Positions 8,997-15,996 of a DNA stretch of 64,000 bases are shown here, one piece after another. This DNA comes from Prosthecobacter debontii (GTDB lineage Bacteria > Verrucomicrobiota > Verrucomicrobiia > Verrucomicrobiales > Verrucomicrobiaceae). The stretch's first letter is position 1. Each line of letters opens with the position of its first letter. The stretch covers positions 62,001-126,000 of the forward strand of contig NZ_FUYE01000006.1 of the NCBI RefSeq assembly GCF_900167535.1, written 5' to 3'. The position numbers and the translations under genes are program-made. The notes under the pieces were generated by a model. It was not told where the DNA came from and ran no database searches. It worked only from the letters and a program-made list of their open reading frames with translations.

Positions 8997-10613
8997 GTGA
9001 CTCTTCGCTTGCTTTCCCTGATGTTAACGTTGTCGAATCTTACTTACGGTGCTGATCTCCCCCTGCCACAGGTGGCGGCCAAGGTCGTGAGCCGGTTGCC
9101 AGCCGGTGGCATTGTCACGGGTGAGAGCCTCCAGGGGAAAGTCACCTACTCTGGCCATGCCGCCCCCGGGGGCGAGGCGAAGGACTATCATGAAAACGTT
9201 TTGTTTGAGATTGGCTCCATCACCAAAGTCTTCACCGGGCTGCTGCTGGCCCAGGCCGTGGTGGAAGGCAAAGTAACTCTGGAGACTCCCATCTCCAAGC
9301 TGCTCGATCCAGGTCTGACATTTGCAGATCCCAAGATCGCCGCCATCACTCTGAAGCAACTGTCCACACATACCAGTGGATTGCCCCGGCTACCCTCGAA
9401 TCATGGTTCTGGGGTGCGCCAAGACGATCCGTATGTGGCTTATGACATGAAGCTGTTGATCGACTACCTGAGCACGGCCAAGCTCGATGGCGAGGGGCCC
9501 TTTCCCTGTCAGTATTCCAATCTCGGAGTGGGGTTGTTAGGTTCTTTGTTAGGTCGTGTCTATGGTCTGTCCTGGGAGGAGGCCGTGATCCAAAAGATCT
9601 GCCTGCCGCTGGGGTTGAAAAACACCCGCATGACCTTCCCCACCTCGAGCTTACCTCTCGCGCCTCCGTTCGAGGGGAAGAAGCCTGTCTCCTCCTGGCA
9701 CTTCGATGCCGTGGCCGGTGCCGGTGCCTTACGTTCCACCGCCGCCGACCTCATCGCCTTTGGGCAGGCCATCGCTCATGCCGACCAGACATCCTTGGCT
9801 CAGGCTTTCGCCCTCGCCATGCAACCTCAGGCCGTGGCCCCCGGTGGCCAGATCGGGCTGAACCTTTTCATTGGGAAGCGAGATGGTGCCGAGGTGTATC
9901 ATCACAATGGCGGCACCGGGGGATATCGCAGCGCTTTGCAGGTGATCCCAGCGAAAGACATCGTGCGCGTGGTGCTCATCAACAATGCCGAGATGGATGC
10001 AGATGGTCTGATTGCGCGCACCCGCCAAGCTGGCCCGCGGGTGATGCCTGCGGAAGGCACGCTGACGCCCGAGCAGCTTCCGGATTACCTCGGCGTCTAT
10101 GACTTGGATCGTGAGGCACGTTTCACCGTCATCTCTCATCAGAACCAGCTCTGGTGTCGCCTCACCGGGCAAGCCTTTCTCCGCTTGTTCCCGAAGAAAG
10201 ATGCGCCTAACCGATTCTTTTATAAAGCCGTGGATGCCGAGGTGCAATTCACTCGTGAAGCGGGCGAGGTCACCGCATTGACGTTGTTCCAAAACGGTCG
10301 TGAACTCACCGCCAAACGCACCGCTCAGCCCGTACCTGCCATCCTCCTTCATACGGCCGATGAATTGAAGCCCTACACCGGCACCTATCATCTCATGGGC
10401 TTGAAGCCTTTTGAAATCACCCTGCGCGGCAACACCCTGTTTGCCAAACTCGCCGAGCAACCCCCAGTCCCCATCTTCGACCTGGGCAACGATCGTTTTG
10501 AATACGATGTGGTGGAAGCCAGTCTCACGTTCAGCCGCAACGAGAAGGGCGAGATTTTAGGTTTCACCTTGCTGCAGAATGGCCTTCCGGTGCCAGCGGT
10601 GAGAGGGAAATAA
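8997..10613 (+). CDS. Serine hydrolase of the beta-lactamase / class C penicillin-binding family, exported
   Basis: 538 residues from GTG 8997; the start gives a signal peptide of about 18 residues (LRLLSLMLTLSNLTYG). The domain has the SxxK nucleophile motif S74-I-T-K77, the second motif Y173-S-N, and a C-terminal HHNGGTGG in place of the KTG box, as in AmpC/EstB-type esterases and peptidases. The final third (from about residue 350) is an extra beta-rich domain containing two similar halves (YLGVYDLDREARFTV; YTGTYHLMGLKPFEI), a common lipocalin-like tail of this family. Acts in periplasm or outside. Likely a D-aminopeptidase or esterase; I cannot separate these from a lactamase by sequence alone. 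Confidence 0.87.
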   Translation: MTLRLLSLMLTLSNLTYGADLPLPQVAAKVVSRLPAGGIVTGESLQGKVTYSGHAAPGGEAKDYHENVLFEIGSITKVFTGLLLAQAVVEGKVTLETPISKLLDPGLTFADPKIAAITLKQLSTHTSGLPRLPSNHGSGVRQDDPYVAYDMKLLIDYLSTAKLDGEGPFPCQYSNLGVGLLGSLLGRVYGLSWEEAVIQKICLPLGLKNTRMTFPTSSLPLAPPFEGKKPVSSWHFDAVAGAGALRSTAADLIAFGQAIAHADQTSLAQAFALAMQPQAVAPGGQIGLNLFIGKRDGAEVYHHNGGTGGYRSALQVIPAKDIVRVVLINNAEMDADGLIARTRQAGPRVMPAEGTLTPEQLPDYLGVYDLDREARFTVISHQNQLWCRLTGQAFLRLFPKKDAPNRFFYKAVDAEVQFTREAGEVTALTLFQNGRELTAKRTAQPVPAILLHTADELKPYTGTYHLMGLKPFEITLRGNTLFAKLAEQPPVPIFDLGNDRFEYDVVEASLTFSRNEKGEILGFTLLQNGLPVPAVRGK

Positions 10614-10642
10614 CACCGGACCAAAATCACCCACAAGAAGCT

Positions 10643-11206
10643 ATGTCTACAGAAATTTGGCTCCAGATCCTCACGCTTATCGGCGGTTCAGTGGCTTTTA
10701 TCATTGGCCTCACTCAATATCGTGTCGCCCAGAATTGGAAGAAGGCTGAATTCGTAGCTTCAGAAATCAAAGAGGCTTTTGCAGAACCGTCTTTTGTCAC
10801 CGCTACCATTTTGTTAGACTGGAACCAGACCCTCGTGGATCTGGGTAAAGTCGACCATTTGAAAAACGTCGATGTAAACGATGCCATGCTTCAAGCCGCT
10901 TGGCGTCCGCACACCGAGAGGCCGGGGGGATTTTCAGACTTAGAAGTGCGGTTGAGAGATATCCTGGACGTGTTCCTCACTCGGATTCAGAGGTTCGAGC
11001 ATTTCATTGAAATCGGCTTGGTGAAGTCCAAAGACTTTTATCCCTTTTTGAGATACTGGATCAAAATCGTGGGAGATCCCAAAGCTGGGCGTAAATCAAC
11101 GGAACTCCAAGCGACCATCTGGAGATACATCGCCTTTTACGAACTGGACGATGTTCAAAGATTCTTCAAGCGCTATGGATATGACATCACGCCGAAGGAT
11201 CTTTGA
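10643..11206 (+). CDS. Hypothetical protein with N-terminal membrane helix
   Basis: 187 residues; not recognised. Residues 6-27 (WLQILTLIGGSVAFIIGLTQY) form one membrane segment and the rest is a mixed alpha-helical cytoplasmic domain with many charged and aromatic residues (FEHFIEIGLVKSKDFYPFLRYWIKI). It starts 29 bp after the serine hydrolase stop, so it may share its transcript. The layout resembles small membrane-anchored proteins of unknown role that carry a DUF4760-like helical domain, but I cannot confirm that. Confidence 0.75.
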   Translation: MSTEIWLQILTLIGGSVAFIIGLTQYRVAQNWKKAEFVASEIKEAFAEPSFVTATILLDWNQTLVDLGKVDHLKNVDVNDAMLQAAWRPHTERPGGFSDLEVRLRDILDVFLTRIQRFEHFIEIGLVKSKDFYPFLRYWIKIVGDPKAGRKSTELQATIWRYIAFYELDDVQRFFKRYGYDITPKDL

Positions 11207-11282
11207 ACGTCATTGTTCGGCTCTTTGAACGATAGATGACGGCGCGCAAAACACCGTTTATAAATGGGGGTCCTCTCCCCCC

Positions 11283-12077
11283 ATGTTCTTCGACACACAT
11301 ACGCACCTTGGCAGCCATAAGTTTGATGATGATCTTCAGGTCATCTTAGAGCGTGCTCGGGCAGCAGGGGTCACGCGCATGCTTGCGCCGGCCACCGATC
11401 TGCCCAATGCACGCAAGCTTTTGGCGATCGCTGAAAAGGAACCGGATGTGCGTGTTGCCGTCGGGATTCACCCCTGTGATGTGGACAGCGTCTCGGGTGA
11501 GGCGTGGATCGAGGAATTGCGGGAGCTGGCTCAGCATCCGAAGGTGGCGGCCATCGGGGAGATCGGGCTGGATTATTTTCATGCACCCCCGGAGGGCTTT
11601 GATCTGCCTTCGTGGAAGGCCCATCAGGCGCATTGCCTGCGCTTGCAACTCGAGCTGGCGGTGGAGCTGGGCTTGAACGCTGTGCTGCACAATCGCGAAA
11701 GCTGGGAGGATCTCACGGCTCTGGTCATGCCTTACAGCGGTCATTTGCGCGGCGTGTTTCATTGTTACACAGGTACGCTGGAGCAGGCGCAGCCGCTGCT
11801 TGAGGCCGGACACCTGATTTCCTTCACCGGCATCGTTACCTTTAAGAATCCGGGGCCTGCCGGGGAAACCGTGCGCACCGTGCCGGCGGGGCGTTACATG
11901 CTGGAGACCGATGCGCCCTATCTCGCGCCGGTGCCGCATCGCGGCCAACGCTGTGAGCCCGCCTACGTGGCGGATACGGCTCGTGCCGTGGCAGCGATGC
12001 GTGGGCAGGCGGTGGAAGACGTGGCCCGGGAGACCGCCGCCACGGCGTGTGGGTTCTTCAAGGGCTTCGCGGTGTGA
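11283..12077 (+). CDS. tatD: TatD-family metal-dependent DNase
   Basis: 264 residues, typical TatD length; TIM-barrel amidohydrolase fold, cytosolic. All metal ligands are visible: H6 and H8 in FDTHTHLGS, Glu in GEIGLDYF, His in VLHNRES, His in FHCYTG, Asp in LETDAPYL. TatD enzymes degrade DNA 3' to 5' and serve in DNA repair and quality control. The tail PHRGQRCEPAYV is the usual family ending. A short imperfect hairpin (CGTCAT/ATGACG arms) lies at 11208-11241 before the gene. Confidence 0.93.
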   Translation: MFFDTHTHLGSHKFDDDLQVILERARAAGVTRMLAPATDLPNARKLLAIAEKEPDVRVAVGIHPCDVDSVSGEAWIEELRELAQHPKVAAIGEIGLDYFHAPPEGFDLPSWKAHQAHCLRLQLELAVELGLNAVLHNRESWEDLTALVMPYSGHLRGVFHCYTGTLEQAQPLLEAGHLISFTGIVTFKNPGPAGETVRTVPAGRYMLETDAPYLAPVPHRGQRCEPAYVADTARAVAAMRGQAVEDVARETAATACGFFKGFAV

Positions 12078-12095
12078 CAGGGCGGGGGGGATTGT

Positions 12096-12185
12096 TGGAT
12101 GAGTGGATGAATTGGCGATAGGCCAGGAACTCGGGAGGAGGCGTTTCCCGCTTGCGGATCCAAGCATCCATCGATCCAAGCATCC
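12096..12185. repeat. GGATGA-type inverted-arm repeat, copy at 12.1 kb
   Basis: Left arm carries TGGATGAGTGGATGAAT; right arm, from about 12154, carries GGATCCAAGCATCCATCGA and a second GATCCAAGCATCC. The arms are roughly complementary (GGATG units against CATCC units) with a GCTTGCGG/AGGCGTTTCCCGC middle. Similar arms occur at 35.5 and 51.2 kb, always between genes. Confidence 0.5.
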
Positions 12186-12299
12186 CCCATGCTCCCTTGT
12201 CCGAGCGGAGGCGATTGAGGAGAGAATGTCCCAGCTTTCGAGTGGAAATGCGGCCTCGAATATGCTTCATGCAGCAGCCCAGAGGCTTTAGCTCCCCTT

Positions 12300-12968
12300 A
12301 TGAAACTTCTCAAACGTCTGGCATTTCTTGCTGCGAGCGTGCTGCTCGGGCTTCATGGCGTCAGTTGCTCCAGCCCTGAATATCGTGAGATCCGTCGCCC
12401 AGCTCCAGGTGGGGGTTTTTATGTTCAGCGCATCCGCATTGAGCCTCAGGAGGCCGCGAAGCTGAAGAAACAGAAGAAGGACAAAAAGAAAAAAGCCGAT
12501 GAGCCGATTGATGATGGCTCCTGGTGGCATGGTGATGGGGTGGAGGGGAAACCCAGCATGAAGATCTCTCTCAGTGAGCAGAAGGTCTATTTCATGAAGG
12601 ACGGCGTGGTGGTGGGCATGTCTCCCATCTCCTCCGGACGCGAGGGGTATGACACCCGCCCCGGTAAATTCCGCGTCATGGAGAAAGACATCGATCACAA
12701 GTCCAACCTGTATGGCGACTATGTGGATGCCGATGGGGTGGTGTTGAAAAAAGACATCGGCGTGATGAAGGACAAGCGGCCACCGGGGGCCAAGTTTGAC
12801 GGAGCCAACATGCGCTATTTCATGCGTGTGACCGGAGCCATCGGCATGCATGAAGGTTATCTGCCCGGCTTCCCCGCTTCCCACGGCTGCATCCGCCTTC
12901 CCACGAAGATGGCGGAGATCTTTTACCATCAGTCCTCCGTGGGCACCCCGGTGGAGATCGTGCCCTAA
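12300..12968 (+). CDS. L,D-transpeptidase (YkuD), lipoprotein
   Basis: 222 residues. Signal peptide with lipobox GVSC puts the lipidated Cys at residue 23, so it is likely anchored in a membrane facing the periplasm. A Lys-rich linker (about 55-70) precedes a YkuD domain whose catalytic motif H-x-n-SHGCIRLP is complete (GMHEGYLPGFPASHGCIRLP). Such enzymes form 3-3 peptidoglycan cross-links or attach lipoproteins to the wall, with the Cys as nucleophile. Single gene, followed by a 415-bp repeat element. Confidence 0.92.
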   Translation: MKLLKRLAFLAASVLLGLHGVSCSSPEYREIRRPAPGGGFYVQRIRIEPQEAAKLKKQKKDKKKKADEPIDDGSWWHGDGVEGKPSMKISLSEQKVYFMKDGVVVGMSPISSGREGYDTRPGKFRVMEKDIDHKSNLYGDYVDADGVVLKKDIGVMKDKRPPGAKFDGANMRYFMRVTGAIGMHEGYLPGFPASHGCIRLPTKMAEIFYHQSSVGTPVEIVP

Positions 12969-13041
12969 TACCAAAGTGAAATTTAAAGTGGTAAAACATT
13001 TCAGCCCACTGCCCACCCCACGAATGAATGTGAAGCGTTGT

Positions 13042-13457
13042 TTCGTCAGTTGGGTCTAAGAGGGGTTTGCGGTCCAAAGGACCGCCGGATTCAGCCCAGG
13101 CCGAAGCGAAGCAAGCCCTGGGTGGGTGAGAAGAGACCCACCTCTCAAAAGTCGCGGCCTGAAGGGTCGCGAGAGAGGGAATGGGAGGTGAAAACGTGCC
13201 GCCCGTTCCCGCGCTCCTTCAGAGCGCGACGTGGGGTAGATCGACGGCGCTCGGGGTTTCCCAGGCCTTGCGGCCTGGGCTGAATCCTGCGGCCCTTCAG
13301 GCCGCGCTGATGTTTGATATCCACATGAGATGAAAGGGTAGAAACAGGACTCTCACGCCCCCTCACCTCACCTTTCGCGCCGCGAAAGAGCTGGGGTGAG
13401 GAGCGGCCTCGATCTTGCCCACAAATTTGACTCATTATTTCATCAGGTGGGTATTAG
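13042..13457 (+). repeat. 415-bp palindrome-rich repeat, copy A
   Basis: This copy is matched in inverted orientation by 26707-27121 over nearly its full length. It is a string of hairpins: CGGTCC-AAA-GGACCG, CGCGCTCC/AGCGCG around TTCAG, CAGGCC-TTGC-GGCCTG, GCGGCC-CTTCA-GGCCGC, and a TCACCT...AGGTGA-like block. Both ends carry a related direct repeat (TCGTCAGTTGGGTCTAAG at the left, TCATCAGGTGGGTATTAG at the right). No protein-coding gene is convincing inside it. The remaining bases to the next gene (13458-13541) show nothing else. Confidence 0.75.
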
Positions 13458-13541
13458 GTGTGTTTTAAAATTCGGAGAGGCTCGCCCGAGAGAAAGCGCA
13501 GTTGGACGAAAAAGCAGGCGGCGATCCTTCGTCTCCATGGG

Positions 13542-14327
13542 ATGTCTTTTCCTCAACTCCTGAGCTCTTGTTTCGCCGTGGCCGCGCTTGGCCTGTCACC
13601 GCTTCTCGCAGATGCGCCTAACCAATTGTCTGCTGAGGAGAAGGCCCAGGGCTTTCAGCTCCTGTTCGATGGCCAGAGCTTCACAGGCTGGGAACACAAG
13701 GGCAATTGGGTGATTCAGGACGGCGCTTTGGATTGCCCCAAGCGCGGCGGTGACATCACCTACACCGTCGCGAAGGTGCCGGATGATTTTGAGCTGCGCT
13801 TCGAGTGGAAAGCTTCCAAGGGCTGCAACAGCGGCGTTTATTATCGCCCGGGTCAGTATGAGTATCAGGTGCTGGACAATGCCAACAGCGACTATGGGAA
13901 GAACCCACGCTCCACCGCTGCCTCACTCTACTTTTGCATGGCACCGAGTCGGGACAATGCCCGCCCTCACGACGTCTGGAATGAAGGGCGCATCGTCTGC
14001 AAGGGCACCGTGATCCAGCACTGGCTGAATGGCGAGGCGGTGGTGGATTTCGATTACACCGATCCCCGCTGGGCTCGGGAGATCGAGGTGCTGCGCATCC
14101 GCGGCGGCGATCTCAACAAGCGGGGGGCGTTCCTGCGTTTGCAAGATCACGGTCAACCGGTGGCTTATCGTAGCCTGCGCCTGCGCACGATCCCAGCTGG
14201 TGAAAAGCTGGTGCCCTCTCCCGAGTTCAAACCGCAGCCAATGACCCCGGAGGCGCTGGAGATCGAAGCCAAGCGCATCGAGCAACTGCTGCATCCGAAG
14301 CCCGCGAAGAAAAAGAAAGCATCCTGA
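13542..14327 (+). CDS. DUF1080 (3-keto-disaccharide hydrolase / LamG-like) exported protein
   Basis: 261 residues from ATG 13542, which opens a clear signal peptide (SFPQLLSSCFAVAALGLSPL, cleavage near ALLADA); the frame is open for 28 more upstream residues that lie at the edge of the repeat element and look non-coding. The body is one DUF1080 domain: FQLLFDGQSFTGWEHKGN at the start, DFELRFEWKASKGCNSGVYYRP with the conserved NSG, EYQVLDN and WNEGRIVCKGT. The tail is Lys-rich. DUF1080 proteins are extracytoplasmic and abundant in Verrucomicrobiota and Planctomycetota; several act on 3-keto-glycosides. Substrate not known here. Confidence 0.88.
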   Translation: MSFPQLLSSCFAVAALGLSPLLADAPNQLSAEEKAQGFQLLFDGQSFTGWEHKGNWVIQDGALDCPKRGGDITYTVAKVPDDFELRFEWKASKGCNSGVYYRPGQYEYQVLDNANSDYGKNPRSTAASLYFCMAPSRDNARPHDVWNEGRIVCKGTVIQHWLNGEAVVDFDYTDPRWAREIEVLRIRGGDLNKRGAFLRLQDHGQPVAYRSLRLRTIPAGEKLVPSPEFKPQPMTPEALEIEAKRIEQLLHPKPAKKKKAS

Positions 14328-14356
14328 CAATTTTTTTACATCCCTCTTACCGCAAT

Positions 14357-14387
14357 CTGACTCACCTTTTTGGGCCTGTGGCATAAT
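14357..14387 (+). promoter_or_regulatory. Possible sigma-70-type promoter of candidate small RNA
   Basis: CTGACT at 14357-14362 and CATAAT at 14382-14387, spaced by 19 bp, are fair matches to -35 and -10 elements. Transcription would start near 14394, 30 bp before the first hairpin of the transcript ending at the terminator at 14491. Confidence 0.35.
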
Positions 14388-14393
14388 CCTTTC

Positions 14394-14526
14394 AGATTGA
14401 GGTCAGCGTCTGACGGATGCGACTTCAGCAACCCTTTCTCAAGTAGTGTGAGATCATCTACATGGCTGTTGGTGATTCTTCAAAGATAACGGGGCGGACC
14501 GGGTGGTCCGCCCCGATTTCTTTTGG
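14394..14526 (+). ncRNA. Candidate small RNA with intrinsic terminator
   Basis: A 374-bp gap without a convincing gene (14328-14701) holds a promoter-like pair, then a hairpin GTCAG-CGT-CTGAC, a looser ATCA/TGAT helix, and a strong terminator (10-bp GC stem, 14491-14514, then a T-rich tail). The likely product is about 130 nt. A 25-codon frame from ATG 14462 runs through the terminator and looks fortuitous. I do not recognise a known RNA family; it is not tmRNA, 6S or RNase P. It could instead be the long 3' end of the DUF1080 mRNA, although that stop is 70 bp upstream of the promoter-like site. Confidence 0.4.
14491..14526 (+). terminator. Strong intrinsic terminator
   Basis: GGGGCGGACC pairs perfectly with GGTCCGCCCC around a GGGT loop and is followed by GATTTCTTTT. 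Confidence 0.8.
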
Positions 14527-14701
14527 TCCTTGGGGATGAGGCGTTTTTCACGATGCCCTGCGTTTTGCCTTACGGGCGCTTAAAGTTCATGGCACTTGTC
14601 ATGCAAAACGCCCTTTGGTATAACCATGGTTAATCCTTTCTTATTCTGCTCTCCCTTAGGAGTGGGCCAAGAGAGGAAGGTTAACTCAACCACCACGCGC
14701 T

Positions 14702-15019
14702 ATGCTGACACCGACAGACATCGCCGAATACGGGGAACGCCATGTGGAGAAATGGCTGATAGAACATGGCTATCGCTGCTACCACCACAAGCAGTTGCAT
14801 GGCTCCAAGGATCTCGAAGCAAGAAGCGACGAGAATAACCTACTCATCCACGTCAGTGCCAGCCTGGAGCCGCGCCATGCGCCAGACCTGACCCAGACGG
14901 ATCACGACAGTGTCTGTGCGCGGGCCATGATGCTGGGCTTTGACCCCTGGATGGCTCAGGTGCAGGTGGATCGCCACGGAGATCTCTTTGGCGAGATCGA
15001 GTGGAAGAAGCTGAAGTGA
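14702..15019 (+). CDS. Small hypothetical protein, possible degenerate nuclease-like fold
   Basis: 105 residues, not recognised with certainty. The order of elements (a helix with E..GE..VEKWLIEHGY, then KQLHGSKDLEAR, then a strand NLLIHVSAS) recalls PD-(D/E)xK nuclease-like proteins, in which a D is followed by a strand with ExK; here the strand reads IHVS, so the catalytic E-x-K is missing. The C-terminal half (SVCARAMMLGFDPWMAQVQVD) could be the following helix-strand. It stands alone between the candidate RNA gene and the convergent adhesin operon, ending 14 bp before the stop of the next gene. Confidence 0.7.
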   Translation: MLTPTDIAEYGERHVEKWLIEHGYRCYHHKQLHGSKDLEARSDENNLLIHVSASLEPRHAPDLTQTDHDSVCARAMMLGFDPWMAQVQVDRHGDLFGEIEWKKLK

Positions 15020-15032
15020 GCTTCGGCTTCTT

Positions 15033-15995
15033 TCACGGTCCCATCCGCTCCACCACCACCCGGTAAAAGCCAAGGCGGCCGAGGTTTTCAGCCGCAGGCG
15101 GCAGGGGCAGTGTCCAGAGATAACCGGGGAGATCAGCCTCAGGCTCCAGCACCTCCAGGTCATGCCACGGCGGTGTCAGTGTAAGGCTGGTCTGGAGCCG
15201 GTAGCGGCGGCCCGTCAGGAGAGCGGGCAGTCGCAGGCTGAGGCTGCCTTCCTCGGGGGCCTGCTGGAGGGAAAGGCGAAAGGCGGAACTGCGATCTGTG
15301 GGCGCGGTGCCGGTCAGGTGCTCATAGGCGTTGGTGAAGCCATCGCCATCCGCGTCTGCCTGCGCTAGCCCGGCGGGGTCATGGGGGCCGAACCAGAGAA
15401 ACTGCCAAGCATCATCCAGCCCATCGCCAGCATAGGGGCCGAAGTTATCTTTGAGCGTGTCTTTCACCGTGATCTGGCGCGTGGCCTGGGCGGGGCCTTG
15501 GTTCACCTGCAGCGTCAACGTTTCCGCTTGGGGTAAAAAACTGGTGGTGAGTGCCCCCCCGGTGCTGAGTTGGGCATAGGCGCTGGTGGTGAGCAGGGTG
15601 AAGGACGCCCCCTCCAGGCCTAACGATTGATAGGTTCCATCATCCAGAGCGATGGCCGGGTAATACTGAGCGGACTCCCCCTCCACCACGGTCAGGGGGC
15701 CGGCCAGGGCAAAGCCCAGCGGCACCGAGAGCTGGCCGGAGAGATCCGGTGTGGCTTCGTAAGCCGGGCTGGTCTGCTCGGCAGGTGGGGGTAAGCCGGC
15801 CCCTGAGGTGCTCTCAAACGTGGGGCTGGTGCCTTCGGAAACACCGGCGGAAATTGACTCTGACTCCACGCGATAGCTGCCGGAGGACCGTGACTGTCCC
15901 CAGCCGAGTGGCGTGACCCCGAGGAGAATCACCGCCAGCAGGAAGGCGAGCCAACGCCAGGAGGGAGATGAAGGGCGAGGCGTCATGGGCATCAC
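15033..15995 (-). CDS. Exported protein with Ca-binding-type DxDGDG segment
   Basis: 320 residues; a signal peptide spans about residues 10-34 (WLAFLLAVILLGVTPLGWG). A Ser/Glu/Pro-rich stretch follows (to about 75), then a region with no recognised domain, then DADGDGFTNAYEHLTGTAPTD (split here as DADGDGFTNAYEHLTG and TAPTD), a thrombospondin type-3/EF-like calcium loop followed by the sequence that in many Verrucomicrobiota proteins precedes a fibronectin-like C-terminal domain. The gene starts one base after the stop of the large S74 adhesin gene on the same strand, so the two are almost certainly an operon and this protein may help display or support the adhesin. Confidence 0.8.
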   Translation of the reverse strand: MMPMTPRPSSPSWRWLAFLLAVILLGVTPLGWGQSRSSGSYRVESESISAGVSEGTSPTFESTSGAGLPPPAEQTSPAYEATPDLSGQLSVPLGFALAGPLTVVEGESAQYYPAIALDDGTYQSLGLEGASFTLLTTSAYAQLSTGGALTTSFLPQAETLTLQVNQGPAQATRQITVKDTLKDNFGPYAGDGLDDAWQFLWFGPHDPAGLAQADADGDGFTNAYEHLTGTAPTDRSSAFRLSLQQAPEEGSLSLRLPALLTGRRYRLQTSLTLTPPWHDLEVLEPEADLPGYLWTLPLPPAAENLGRLGFYRVVVERMGP

Positions 15996-15996
15996 A

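Noticed and set aside
14596..14838. 80-codon + frame overlapping the small hypothetical gene
   Set aside because: Out of frame with the better-supported 14702 gene and of shadow composition.
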